Numbered from the stretch's first letter, positions 36,751 to 46,137 are shown. The stretch is DNA of 64,000 bases from Paracidovorax avenae ATCC 19860 (GCF_000176855.2 NC_015138.1:3410001-3474000); one strand, 5' to 3'. Program-made: numbers and translations. Notes: generated by a model not told the origin, from the sequence alone.

Positions 36751-36885
36751 TCGCGTGGCCAAGGCTGGCCACGTGGTCCGTCCCTCCTGCAATGGCGCAG
36801 GCGGAACGGGCCCAGGACGAAGGCGTCCCCACCCGTGCGAGCGGCCCGCTGTTGCGGCGCATGCAGGGTGCGGACGCCTTTTTTG
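36751..36885 (+). promoter_or_regulatory. ANTAR-type antiterminator leader (two hexaloop hairpins plus terminator)
   Basis: P1: CGTGGCC (36754-36760), loop AAGGCT, GGCCACG (36767-36773). P2: CCTGC (36786-36790), loop AATGGC, GCAGG (36797-36801). Both hexaloops have A at position 1 and G at position 4, the hallmark of RNAs bound by ANTAR proteins (NasR, NasT). A terminator follows at once. The expected regulator, NasT or NasR, would allow readthrough into nirB when nitrate or nitrite is present; its gene is not in this window. Confidence 0.82.
36820..36885 (+). terminator. Leader intrinsic terminator upstream of nirB
   Basis: AAGGCGTCC (36820-36828) pairs with GGACGCCTT (36872-36880), extended by ACCC/GGGT, and is followed by a run of T. 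Placed between the hexaloop hairpins and the nirB start, it is an attenuator and not a gene end. Confidence 0.85.
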
Positions 36886-36912
36886 TTTTCCGAACCGCCC
36901 GTGGGGGTCACG

Positions 36913-39384
36913 ATGAAGAAATCCAGATTGGTGATGGTGGGCAACGGCATGGCCGGCGTGCGCGCGCTCGAGGAGCTGCTGAAGATCGCGCCCGATCTGT
37001 ACGAGATCACCGTCTTCGGCGCCGAGCCGCACCCCAACTACAACCGCATCCTGCTGTCGCCCGTCCTGGCCGGCGAGCAGACGCTGGAGGAGATCGTCCT
37101 CAACGACTGGTCCTGGTATGAGGACAACGGCATCACGCTGCACGCGGGCTGCACCGTGCAGGAAGTGGACCGCACGCGGCGCATCGTGCGCGGCACGGAC
37201 GCCGCGGGCCGCACCATCGAGGCGCCCTACGACCGGCTGATCCTCGCCACCGGCTCCAACCCCTTCATCCTGCCCATTCCCGGCAAGGACTTGCAGGGCG
37301 TGCTGGCCTACCGCGACATCGCCGACACGCAGGCCATGATCGACGCGGCCGCCACCTACCGCGACGCGGTCGTGATCGGCGGCGGGCTGCTCGGCCTGGA
37401 GGCCGCCAATGGCCTCATGAAGCGCGGCATGCGCGTCACCGTGGTGCATGCGAGCGAATGGCTCATGGAGCGCCAGCTCGACGACGTGGCCGGCCGGATG
37501 CTGCAGAAGTCGCTGGTGGAGCGCGGCATGGGCTTCCTCATGAAGGCGCAGACCCAGGAACTGGTGGGCGACGCCTCGGGCCGCGTGGCCGCCGTGCGCT
37601 TCAAGGACGGCACGGAGGTGCCCGCGCAGCTCGTCGTCATGGCCGTGGGCATCCGCCCGAGCACGCAGCTCGCCGAGAGCATGCGCCTGCACGTGAACCG
37701 CGGCATCGTGGTGAGCGACACGCTGCAGACGGTGACCGACGCGCGCATCTACGCCGTGGGCGAATGCGCCGCGCACCGCGGCATCGCCTACGGCCTCGTG
37801 GCGCCGCTCTTCGAGCAGGGCAAGGTGCTGGCCAACCACCTGGCCGAGTACGGCATCGCGCGCTACCAGGGCTCGCTCACCTCCACCAAGCTCAAGGTGA
37901 CGGGCATCGACCTGTTCTCCGCCGGCAACTTCCAGGGCGGCGAAGGCACCGAGGAAATCGTGATGAGCGATCCCTTCGGCGGCGTGTACAAGAAGCTGGT
38001 GATCCGCGACGACCAGCTGGTGGGCGCCTGCCTCTACGGCGATACCGTGGACGGCAGCTGGTACTTCAAGCTGCTGCGCGAGGGCCGCTCCATCGGCGAC
38101 ATCCGCGACAAGCTGATGTTCGGCGAATCCCACCTCGGCGACACCGGCCACCAGGGCCAGAGCAAGGCCGCCGCCATGCAGGACGCCGACGAGGTCTGCG
38201 GCTGCAACGGCGTGACCAAGGGCGCGATCTGCAAGGCAATCAAGGACAAGGGCCTGTTCACGCTGGAGGACGTGCGCAAGCACACCAAGGCCAGCGCGAG
38301 CTGCGGCTCCTGCACCGGCCTCGTGGAGCAGATCATCATGTTCACCGCCGGCGGCGACTACTCCGCCACGCCCCGGACCAAGGCCGTCTGCGGCTGCACC
38401 GACCACGGCCACCAGGCCGTGCGCGACGCGATCCGCACGCACCGGCTGCTCACCATCCAGGACGTCTTCCACTTCCTGGAATGGAAGACCCCCAACGGCT
38501 GCCCCACATGCCGGCCGGCCGTGAACTACTACCTGATCAGCACCTGGCCCAAGGAGGCGAAGGACGACCCGCAGAGCCGCGCCATCAACGAGCGCTCGCA
38601 CGCCAACATCCAGAAGGACGGCACGTACAGCGTGATTCCGCGCATGTGGGGCGGCGAGACCACCGCCGACGAACTGCGCCGCATCGCCGACGCGGTGGAC
38701 AAATACAACATCCCCACCGTGAAGGTCACGGGCGGCCAGCGCATCGACCTGCTCGGCGTGAAGAAGGAAGACCTCGTCAACGTCTGGAAGGACATCGGCA
38801 TGCCCAGCGGCCACGCCTACGCCAAGGCGCTGCGCACGGTGAAGACCTGCGTGGGCAGCGAATGGTGCCGCATGGGCACGCAGGACAGCACCCAGATGGG
38901 CAAGGACCTGGAGCGCGCGATGTGGCGCATGTACGCCCCGCACAAGGTCAAGTTCGCCGTGAGCGGCTGCCCGCGCAACTGCGCCGAAGCCGGCATCAAG
39001 GACGTGGGCATCATCGGCGTGGACTCCGGCTGGGAGATGTACATCGCCGGCAACGGCGGCATCAAGACCGAAGTGGCCCACTTCTTCACCAAGCTCAAGA
39101 CCGCCGAGGAAGTGCTCGAATACACCGGCGCCTTCTGCGAGCTCTACCGCCAGGAGGGCTGGTACCTGGAGCGCACCGTGCACTACGTGAACCGCGTGGG
39201 CCTGGACTACGTGAAGAAGCGCATCCTCGAAGACCACGAAGGCCGCAAGGCGCTCTGGGCCCAGCTGCAGTTCGCGCTCGACGGCGAACCGGACCCCTGG
39301 TTCGAGTTCGACAAGGCCGCGGTGGACACGCGGCAGTTCGTCCCGCTGGCGCCTGCCGCGGCCGCAACGGCAACCCCCCGTTGA
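36913..39384 (+). CDS. nirB: Assimilatory nitrite reductase [NAD(P)H] large subunit
   Basis: 823 residues from ATG 36913. Order: FAD/NAD(P)H pyridine nucleotide-disulfide oxidoreductase domain (GNGMAG, VIGGGLLGLEAA, YAVGECAAH), two BFD-type [2Fe-2S] domains (VCGCNGVTKG...CGSC and VCGCTDHG...CPTC), then the siroheme/[4Fe-4S] domain with TCVGSEWCRMGTQ and SGCPRNC, giving the four cluster Cys. It reduces nitrite to ammonium in the cytoplasm. Control by the sigma-54 promoter and ANTAR leader is inferred from the upstream sequence. Confidence 0.97.
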   Translation: MKKSRLVMVGNGMAGVRALEELLKIAPDLYEITVFGAEPHPNYNRILLSPVLAGEQTLEEIVLNDWSWYEDNGITLHAGCTVQEVDRTRRIVRGTDAAGRTIEAPYDRLILATGSNPFILPIPGKDLQGVLAYRDIADTQAMIDAAATYRDAVVIGGGLLGLEAANGLMKRGMRVTVVHASEWLMERQLDDVAGRMLQKSLVERGMGFLMKAQTQELVGDASGRVAAVRFKDGTEVPAQLVVMAVGIRPSTQLAESMRLHVNRGIVVSDTLQTVTDARIYAVGECAAHRGIAYGLVAPLFEQGKVLANHLAEYGIARYQGSLTSTKLKVTGIDLFSAGNFQGGEGTEEIVMSDPFGGVYKKLVIRDDQLVGACLYGDTVDGSWYFKLLREGRSIGDIRDKLMFGESHLGDTGHQGQSKAAAMQDADEVCGCNGVTKGAICKAIKDKGLFTLEDVRKHTKASASCGSCTGLVEQIIMFTAGGDYSATPRTKAVCGCTDHGHQAVRDAIRTHRLLTIQDVFHFLEWKTPNGCPTCRPAVNYYLISTWPKEAKDDPQSRAINERSHANIQKDGTYSVIPRMWGGETTADELRRIADAVDKYNIPTVKVTGGQRIDLLGVKKEDLVNVWKDIGMPSGHAYAKALRTVKTCVGSEWCRMGTQDSTQMGKDLERAMWRMYAPHKVKFAVSGCPRNCAEAGIKDVGIIGVDSGWEMYIAGNGGIKTEVAHFFTKLKTAEEVLEYTGAFCELYRQEGWYLERTVHYVNRVGLDYVKKRILEDHEGRKALWAQLQFALDGEPDPWFEFDKAAVDTRQFVPLAPAAAATATPR

Positions 39385-39432
39385 TTCCGTGAACGTCCCG
39401 ATCCTTTCCCCCATACCCACGAGAGGCCCCCG

Positions 39433-39822
39433 ATGACCCAATGGATCCCGATCTGCCGCGTGGACGACATCCCCGTGCTCGGCGCGCGCCGCGTCGCCCG
39501 GCCGCACGGACTTGACGTCGCGGTGTTCCGCAACGACGCCGGAGAAGTCTTCGCCCTCCTCGACCGCTGCCCGCACAAGGGCGGCCCGCTCTCGCAAGGC
39601 ATCGTCTTCGGCCGCAGCGTCGCCTGCCCCCTGCACAACTGGAGCATCGGCCTGTGCGATGGACAGGCCGCCGCGCCGGACGAAGGCTGCACGCCGCGGT
39701 TCGCGGTGAAGGTGGAGGACGGGGAGGTGTTCCTGGATGCGGGAGAGCTCGCGGGGCATGCGGTGGGGGAGACCAGGCCGGTGGCGGGGCCGGCGAGGCG
39801 GGGAGTGGCGGCGGGGGCCTAG
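39433..39822 (+). CDS. nirD: Nitrite reductase small subunit (Rieske-like)
   Basis: 129 residues. The Rieske fold has CPHKGGPL and CPLHNW, the complete Cys-His...Cys-His [2Fe-2S] set; many NirD proteins lack these ligands, so this one may carry a cluster. It starts 48 bp after nirB with GAGAGG before the ATG. The C-terminal 20 residues are an Ala/Gly/Arg-rich tail. Confidence 0.93.
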   Translation: MTQWIPICRVDDIPVLGARRVARPHGLDVAVFRNDAGEVFALLDRCPHKGGPLSQGIVFGRSVACPLHNWSIGLCDGQAAAPDEGCTPRFAVKVEDGEVFLDAGELAGHAVGETRPVAGPARRGVAAGA

Positions 39823-39910
39823 GGCCTCGGCCTCGTCTGCCTGGTGGCGCCATGAGCCGTTGTGTTGTGTTTTCCTCCCGGAGCCGGGATTTCGCCCCGG
39901 CGGGCGAGTC

Positions 39911-40518
39911 ACTTTCTTTCGCTTCGCCGAAAGAAAGTAACCAAAGAAAGGGCGACCCTGCTGGATGCGACCCCGTTCGCCCGCAGGGCGAACGGGGCAA
40001 CCTGGGGTGCTCGGGGGTGGGGTGTGCCGTGGAACTCGCTGCGCGCACTCCGTGCGCTCCGCTCGGACAACCACGGCAAGTCAGTTCACGATGCGGGCGT
40101 GTCCTGCGGCACGCCCGCCACCCCACCCCCTGCGCGCCCCAGGCGCATCCAGAAGGGGTGATCCGGGCCGTCGCTGCGCTCGGCCTTCCAAAAACACCGT
40201 GCGCGGTGCAACGCACTCGCGCACCACAGGCCGAGCGAAGCAATGGCCCGTATGCTGCACCCCGCCCTCGTGGCTGCGCCGAGGAGCGCAGGGCGCGGGG
40301 CGGGCAGGCGTGCCGCAGGACACGCCTGCTTCGTGATCTGACTCGCCGTGGTTGTCCGAGCGCAGCGCACAAAGTGCGCGAAGCGAGTTCCACGGCGCCG
40401 CCCCGCGTCCGAGCACCGCAGGCTGCCCCCTTCGCCCCTCCGGGGCGAAGGGGGACGCAGACACCAGGGCTCGCCTTTTCTTTGCCTACTTTCTTTTGGC
40501 GAAGCAAAAGAAAGTAGG
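39911..40518. repeat. Giant imperfect palindrome (about 608 bp) between nirD and nasA
   Basis: The two halves are inverted copies: the left one begins with hairpin ACTTTCTTTCG-CTTCGC-CGAAAGAAAGT (39911-39938), the right one ends with CCTACTTTCTTTTG-GCGAAG-CAAAAGAAAGTAGG (40485-40518). Inner matches include GTGGAACTCGCT...CAACCACGG against CCGTGGTTG...AGCGAGTTCCAC and TGTCCTGCGGCACGCC against GGCGTGCCGCAGGACA. The axis is close to 40214. Open frames inside are by-products; no transposase is present. It fills nearly all of the 754 bp between the genes. Confidence 0.8.
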
Positions 40519-40576
40519 TGCGCCGCCGGGCGCACACCCCGGCCCCGGGAACCAACCAACCAGCAGCCCCCCCGCC

Positions 40577-43534
40577 ATGCACAAAGAAACAAAATCCACC
40601 TGCCCCTACTGCGGCACCGGCTGCGGCGTCATCATCGAATCCACCGGCGACCGGATCACCGGCGTGCGCGGCGACCCCACCCACCCCGCCAATTTCGGCC
40701 GCCTCTGCACCAAGGGATCCACGCTGCACCTCACCGCCACGCAGCCCGTCACCCTGCAGACCCGCCTGCTCACGCCCCTGCACCGCACACAGCGCGGCCA
40801 GGCGCCGGCCCCCATCGGCTGGGATGCCGCGCTGGACATGACCGCCGGGAAGTTCGCCGGCATCATCCAGGCACACGGCCCCGATGCGGTCGGGTTCTAT
40901 GTGTCGGGCCAGTTGCTCACCGAGGACTACTACGTCTTCAACAAGCTGGCCAAGGGACTGATCGGCACCAACAACATCGACACCAATTCCCGCCTGTGCA
41001 TGAGCAGCGCCGTGGCAGGCTACAAGGCCACGCTGGGCGCGGACGCCCCCCCGGCCTGCTATGAAGACCTCGCGCTGGCGCAGTGCCTGTTCATCACGGG
41101 CAGCAACACGGCCTGGGCGCACCCCATCCTCTTCCGGCGGATCGAGGACGCGCGGGCCGCGAACCCGGGCCTGAAGATCATCGTGGCCGACCCGCGCCGC
41201 ACCGAAACGGCGGCGATGGCCGACCTGCACCTGCCCATCCTGCCCGGCACCGACGTCATGCTCTGCCACGGCATGCTGCACCTCATGCTCTGGGAGGGCT
41301 GGGTGGATGCCGGCTACATCGCGGCGCACACCACGGGCTTCGAGGCGCTCAAGGCCACGGTGCGCGACTGCACGCCCGCGCGGGTGGCCGAGGTCTGCGG
41401 CATCACCGAGGCGCAGCTCGCCACGGCCGCGCGCTGGTTTGCGCTCGGTGGTGCCGATGCACCCGTCGGCAGCGCCGGAGCCCGTGCCCCGACACTGAGC
41501 CTCTACTGCCAGGGCCTCAACCAGAGCAGCAGCGGCACCGACAAGAACGCGGCCCTCATCAACCTGCACCTGGCCTGCGGGCAGATCGGGCGTCCTGGCG
41601 CGGGCCCGTTCTCGCTCACCGGCCAGCCCAACGCCATGGGCGGGCGGGAGGTGGGGGGACTGGCCAACCTGCTCTCCGCCCACCGCGACCTGGCGAACCC
41701 CGCGCACCGCGCCGAGGTGGCCGCGCTCTGGGGCGTGCCCCAGGTGCCCGCCACGCCGGGCAGGACGGCGGTGGAGATGTTCCAGGCCGCCGCCGACGGA
41801 GAGATCCGTGCGCTGTGGATCGCCTGCACCAATCCCGCGCAGAGCCTGCCGGACCAGGCCACGGTGCGCCGCGCACTGGAGCGCGCGGAGTTCGTCGTGG
41901 TGCAGGAAGCCTTCTCCACGACAGCCACCTGCGCCTACGCCGACCTGCTGCTGCCCGCCACCACCTGGGGCGAGAAGACGGGCACCGTCACCAACAGCGA
42001 GCGCCGGATTTCGCGGGTGCGGCCGGCCGTGCCGGCGCCAGGGCAGGCCCGGCACGACTGGGCGATCGCGGTGGAATTCGCGCGCCGGCTGCAAGATCGG
42101 CTGCGCCCGGAAGGCGCCAGCCTGTTCCCTTACGACACCGGCTGCGCCGAGGCCGGGGCCGAGGCGGTCTGGAACGAGCACCGGGAGACGACGCGCGGGC
42201 GCGACCTGGACATCACGGGCCTGTCGTGGGCGCTGATCGACCGCCAGGGGCCACAGCACTGGCCGTTTCCGGAAGGGGCCGCCCAGGGACGCGCACGTCT
42301 CTATGAAGATGGAGTCTTCCCCACGCCGGACGGCCGCGCGCGCTTCGCCGCCGCGGCCTGGAAGCCCGTCGCCGAGCCGCGCAGCGCCCGCTATCCGTTC
42401 AGCCTCACCACCGGCCGCCTGCGCGACCAGTGGCACGGCATGAGCCGCACCGGCACCCTGGGCCGCCTCTTCGGCCACACCCCCGAACCCTGCGTGCAAC
42501 TGCACCCGCAGGACATGGAGCGCCGCCGGCTCGCCGAAGGCGAGCTGGTGCGGGTGGAAAGCCGGCGGGGCGCGGTCATCGTGCCCGTGCAGGCCAGCAC
42601 CGACGTGGGTCTCTCCCAGGCCTTCATCGCCATGCACTGGGGCGGCGAAATGCTCTGCGGCCATGCCGGTTCGCAGGATGGCACCGCAGACGGCACGGAT
42701 GCACCGCCTCCCGCCCTGGGCGTGAACGCCGTCACCTCGCCGGCCTTCTGCCCGGCGTCGAAGCAGCCCGAGCTCAAGCATGCGGCCGTCCACATCGAGC
42801 GGGCCGCCCTGCCCTGGCGGCTCTACGGCATGGCCTGGCTGCCGGCGGACGAGGCCCTGGCCGTGCGCGCGCAGCTTGCCGGCCTGCTGGCCGGCTTCCC
42901 CTTCGCGGTCTGCGTGCCGTTCGGCAACAACGCCCCCCTGTCGGAGCCCACACGCGAGCGCCACGGGGTCCTGCTGCGGGTAGCCGGCACCGCGCCCGCA
43001 CCCGATGCCCTGCTGGCACGCATCGAGGCCCTGCTCGGCCTGGGCGGCGCCGACACGCTCCGCTATGCCGACGCCCGGCGCGGCCAGCGGCGGGCCCTGC
43101 GGCTCGAAGCCGCGCCTGCAGCGTCCGGCGGGCCCGGCGTGGAGCACGGCACAGGTGGCGCCGATGGCAATGAACTGCGGCTGGGCGCCCTGCTGCTGGC
43201 CGGAGACACCAGCGCGGAGGCCTGGCTGCGCGACCTGCTGCAGCAAGAGCGGCCCGCGCAGGGCTATGGCCGCCGTCTGCTGTCGCCCGGCCTGCAGGCC
43301 CCGGACAGTGCCACGCCTGCCCCGCCGCGCAGCCGCCCCGTGTGCAGCTGCATGAACGTGAGCGATGCGGCGATCGCAGCACAGCTCGGCCAATGCCACG
43401 GCGGCGATGCCGAGCGGCTGGGCCAGCTGCAGGCGGCGCTGGGCTGCGGCACGCAGTGCGGCTCCTGCCTGCCGGAACTCCGCCGCATGGTGCGGGACAG
43501 CGCAGCCGTGCCGGCCACGGAGTCCTCCATATAA
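40577..43534 (+). CDS. nasA: Assimilatory nitrate reductase catalytic subunit
   Basis: 985 residues. N-terminal [4Fe-4S] motif CPYCGTGCGV...RLCTKG, then the molybdopterin-guanine dinucleotide domains (NSRLCMSSAVAGYK, GSNTAWAHP, GQPNAMGGREVGG, TTGRLRDQWHGMSRTG), and a C-terminal BFD-type [2Fe-2S] domain (VCSCMNVSD...CGTQCGSC). It reduces nitrate to nitrite for NirBD in the cytoplasm. The BFD extension is typical of NasA forms that receive electrons from a reductase. It is separated from nirD by the palindrome, so it may be transcribed separately. Confidence 0.95.
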   Translation: MHKETKSTCPYCGTGCGVIIESTGDRITGVRGDPTHPANFGRLCTKGSTLHLTATQPVTLQTRLLTPLHRTQRGQAPAPIGWDAALDMTAGKFAGIIQAHGPDAVGFYVSGQLLTEDYYVFNKLAKGLIGTNNIDTNSRLCMSSAVAGYKATLGADAPPACYEDLALAQCLFITGSNTAWAHPILFRRIEDARAANPGLKIIVADPRRTETAAMADLHLPILPGTDVMLCHGMLHLMLWEGWVDAGYIAAHTTGFEALKATVRDCTPARVAEVCGITEAQLATAARWFALGGADAPVGSAGARAPTLSLYCQGLNQSSSGTDKNAALINLHLACGQIGRPGAGPFSLTGQPNAMGGREVGGLANLLSAHRDLANPAHRAEVAALWGVPQVPATPGRTAVEMFQAAADGEIRALWIACTNPAQSLPDQATVRRALERAEFVVVQEAFSTTATCAYADLLLPATTWGEKTGTVTNSERRISRVRPAVPAPGQARHDWAIAVEFARRLQDRLRPEGASLFPYDTGCAEAGAEAVWNEHRETTRGRDLDITGLSWALIDRQGPQHWPFPEGAAQGRARLYEDGVFPTPDGRARFAAAAWKPVAEPRSARYPFSLTTGRLRDQWHGMSRTGTLGRLFGHTPEPCVQLHPQDMERRRLAEGELVRVESRRGAVIVPVQASTDVGLSQAFIAMHWGGEMLCGHAGSQDGTADGTDAPPPALGVNAVTSPAFCPASKQPELKHAAVHIERAALPWRLYGMAWLPADEALAVRAQLAGLLAGFPFAVCVPFGNNAPLSEPTRERHGVLLRVAGTAPAPDALLARIEALLGLGGADTLRYADARRGQRRALRLEAAPAASGGPGVEHGTGGADGNELRLGALLLAGDTSAEAWLRDLLQQERPAQGYGRRLLSPGLQAPDSATPAPPRSRPVCSCMNVSDAAIAAQLGQCHGGDAERLGQLQAALGCGTQCGSCLPELRRMVRDSAAVPATESSI

Positions 43535-43609
43535 CCGGAAGTTCTCTGAATTACGGGAGAATGCGCGTCCCCGCGACATCCGCTCCACGCACCACCAATT
43601 TCCGCATCC

Positions 43610-44536
43610 ATGGGCAGCATCAGCCACTATCTCAAGGACCTCGGCCGCGGCGCGCGCGGCGCCCGTGCCATTGGCCGCGAACAGGCCGCCGATCTCTTCG
43701 GGCAGGTGCTCGACGGACAGGTCACCGACTACGAAGTGGGCGCCTTCTGCATCGCCATGCGCATCAAGGGCGAAACCGCCGACGAGATGTGCGGCTTCCT
43801 CGACGCCACCCACGCCCGCCTCGCTCCCGTTCCCGCCGGCGATGTGCCCACCATCGTGCTGCCCAGCTACAACGGCGCGCGCCGGCTGCCCGTGCTCACG
43901 CCGCTGCTCGCGCTGCTGCTCGCCCGCGAGGGCCTGCCCGTGCTGCTGCACGGCATGCGCACCGAGGCGCGCCGCGTGCTCGCCAGCGACGTGCTGCAGG
44001 CCCTGGGCGTCGCACCCATGGAGTCGCCCGAAGCGGTCGCGCCCGGCAGCGTCGCGCACGTCCGCACGGGCCTGCTTTGCCCGGGGCTCGCGCGGCTGCT
44101 GGCAGTGCGCGAGGTCGTCGGCCTGCGCAACCCGGGGCACAGCGTGGTCAAGCTCATGAACCCGGTGCGTGGCCCGTCGCTGCTCGTCACCGCCTACACC
44201 CACCCCGAGTACCTGGAGATGCTGCACGCCACCTTCGCTGCGCGCGGCATGGACGTGCTGCTCTCGCGCGGCCTGGAGGGCGAGGTCGCCGCCGACCCGC
44301 GCCGCACGCCCCGTTACGACGCCTTCGTGCGCGGCGCGCACCATGTGTGGGATGAGCAGCAGCCCGGCACCGCGGCCGAGGTGCCCGGCCTGCCCGCGGA
44401 CATCGACGTGGACAGCACCGCACGCTACACGCAGCAGGTGCTCGCGGGCGAACTGCCCGTGCCCGCCCCGCTCTCCCGGCAGGTGGAACACATCTTGCGT
44501 CTTGCCCGCCAGAACCCTACGGAGACAGCCCCATGA
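43610..44536 (+). CDS. ybiB: DNA-binding protein YbiB (TrpD2 family)
   Basis: 308 residues with the anthranilate phosphoribosyltransferase fold of TrpD2/YbiB (RAIGREQAADLFGQVLDG, EVGAFCIAMRIKGET, LLLAREGLPVLLHG, LRNPGHSVVKLMNP). Members bind nucleic acid and lack TrpD activity. It lies between nasA and cobA and overlaps cobA by four bases. Its role in nitrogen assimilation, if any, is unknown. Confidence 0.88.
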   Translation: MGSISHYLKDLGRGARGARAIGREQAADLFGQVLDGQVTDYEVGAFCIAMRIKGETADEMCGFLDATHARLAPVPAGDVPTIVLPSYNGARRLPVLTPLLALLLAREGLPVLLHGMRTEARRVLASDVLQALGVAPMESPEAVAPGSVAHVRTGLLCPGLARLLAVREVVGLRNPGHSVVKLMNPVRGPSLLVTAYTHPEYLEMLHATFAARGMDVLLSRGLEGEVAADPRRTPRYDAFVRGAHHVWDEQQPGTAAEVPGLPADIDVDSTARYTQQVLAGELPVPAPLSRQVEHILRLARQNPTETAP

Positions 44537-45393
44537 ACCGTTCCGCCCCTCCCTCGCAGACCGGCCCCACCTCGCCGGCCCGCCCCTACGGCGCCGCGCC
44601 GCGCGGCACCTGCACGCTCGTCGGCGCGGGACCGGGCGACCCCGAACTGCTCACCCTCAAGGCCCTCAAGGCCATCCAGGCCGCCACGGTGCTGCTGGTG
44701 GATGACCTCGTCAGCGACGAGATCGTCGCCCTCGCCGCGCCCGGCGCGCGGGTGGTGCACGTCGGCAAGCGCGGCGGCTGCAAGAGCACGCCGCAGGCCT
44801 TCATCGAGAAACTCATGGTCATGGCCGTGAACGAAGGCGAGAACGTGGTCCGGCTCAAGGGCGGCGATCCGTTCATCTTCGGCCGCGGCGGCGAAGAGGT
44901 CGAACACCTGCGCGCGGCCGGCATCGAGGTCACCGTGGTCAACGGCATCACGGCCGGCCTCGCGGGCATGACCCTGCTCGGCACGCCGCTCACGCACCGC
45001 GAGCACGCCCACGGCGTGGTCTTCGTCACCGGCCACGCCAAGCCCGGCGACAGCGGCATCGACTGGCGCCAGCTCGCCGCCACGGCCCGCGCAGCGCGCC
45101 TGACGCTGGTGATCTACATGGGCGTGAGCAGCGCCGCGCACATCCAGGAGGAGCTGCTCACCGGCCTACCGGCCTGCACGCCCGTGGTCATCATCCAGCA
45201 CGTGAGCCTGCCCTGCCAGCGCCACGCGCTCACCACGCTGGGCGAGCTGCACGCCACCATCGAGCGCGAACAGCTCGGCAGCCCCTCGGTCATCGTGGTG
45301 GGCGACGTGACGGCCGGCGTGGCCGCCGCGGCCGGTACCGGCCTGGGCCAGCCCCTGCCGGTGGCGCCGCCGCCGCTGCGGCACGCCGGCTGA
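44533..45393 (+). CDS. cobA: Uroporphyrinogen-III C-methyltransferase
   Basis: 286 residues of the SUMT family: VGAGPGDPELLTLKALKAI at the N-terminus, RLKGGDPFIFGRGGEE and GITAGLAG for SAM and substrate binding. It makes precorrin-2, the siroheme precursor needed by NirB, which explains its place in this operon. There is no CysG oxidase/ferrochelatase fusion, so those steps are encoded elsewhere. Confidence 0.94.
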   Translation: MNRSAPPSQTGPTSPARPYGAAPRGTCTLVGAGPGDPELLTLKALKAIQAATVLLVDDLVSDEIVALAAPGARVVHVGKRGGCKSTPQAFIEKLMVMAVNEGENVVRLKGGDPFIFGRGGEEVEHLRAAGIEVTVVNGITAGLAGMTLLGTPLTHREHAHGVVFVTGHAKPGDSGIDWRQLAATARAARLTLVIYMGVSSAAHIQEELLTGLPACTPVVIIQHVSLPCQRHALTTLGELHATIEREQLGSPSVIVVGDVTAGVAAAAGTGLGQPLPVAPPPLRHAG

Positions 45394-45438
45394 AGGCGCC
45401 GGCGGCCTGCGCAAGATTTTTCACCCGAAGAGGTTTCC

Positions 45439-46137
45439 ATGGCCGCCCTCCCGATCCCCGCAGCGCACTCCCCAAAGCCTTCCGCCCCGGGCCCGGCCGG
45501 CAGCGGGGAGGCCGACATCTCCCTGGTGAACCTCGCCGCGCGCCAGCGCATGCTGTCGCAGCGCATCGTCCTGCAGACCGTCCTGGCCGTGCAGGGCGAG
45601 GCCGCCCAGGCCCTGGCGGCGCGCCAGACCCTCCAGACCTTCGAGTCCAGCCAGGCCCGCCTCGTGCAGACGCCGCGCCACCTGGATGCCGCCTCGGCAC
45701 GCGAGGTGGATGCCATGTACCACGGCCCCCGCGGCGTCGGCGCCACCATCGATGCGTTCGCCCGCCAGGCCCGCGCCGCGCTGGACCTGGCCGACCAGGG
45801 CAGCACCCGCGCGGCGGATGCCCTGGCGCCGCTGGTGGCCGCCACCGATGGCGTGCTCGAGGCCCTGAACGCCGCCACCACGGTCTTCGACCAGATCCAG
45901 CGGCGGCAGTCCGAGGACATGATGGGCGAGCTGTCGGGCATCGTCGCCTCCATCCAGACCGTCGCGCGCGAGGCCAAGGTGGTGAGCTTCAACGCCCAGG
46001 TCATGGCCGCCCGGGCCGCCGCGCACGGCCGCGAGTTCGCCGTCGTGGCCAACGTGCTTTCGGGCATCACGGCGGAAATCGACCGCCTGTCGCTGCAGGC
46101 CGTATCGCTTGCCGGCCGTGGCCGGCGGGCGGTTTGA
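45439..46137 (+). CDS. Soluble PilJ_N-like (nitrate/nitrite-sensing) protein with short MCP hairpin
   Basis: 232 residues, no membrane segment. LVNLAARQRMLSQRIVLQTV (about 30-49) matches the conserved motif of PilJ N-terminal/NIT-like sensor domains, which in NarX-type proteins binds nitrate. After a helical region, VVSFNAQVMAARAAAHGREF (about 175-195) resembles an MCP tip. It follows cobA by 45 bp, so it is a candidate cytoplasmic nitrate sensor of the cluster. A signalling partner is not evident; an alternative is a type IV pilus chemosensory accessory. Confidence 0.7.
   Translation: MAALPIPAAHSPKPSAPGPAGSGEADISLVNLAARQRMLSQRIVLQTVLAVQGEAAQALAARQTLQTFESSQARLVQTPRHLDAASAREVDAMYHGPRGVGATIDAFARQARAALDLADQGSTRAADALAPLVAATDGVLEALNAATTVFDQIQRRQSEDMMGELSGIVASIQTVAREAKVVSFNAQVMAARAAAHGREFAVVANVLSGITAEIDRLSLQAVSLAGRGRRAV

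Noticed and set aside
39862..40592. Several 70-170 codon frames on both strands inside the giant palindrome
   Set aside because: They mirror each other because the DNA is an inverted repeat; none has a ribosome site or recognisable protein.
39095..44491. Very long open frame on the minus strand across nirB, the palindrome, nasA and ybiB
   Set aside because: It is antisense to clearly coding genes, has low-complexity Arg/Gly/His-rich composition and no domain; a typical shadow of GC-rich coding.
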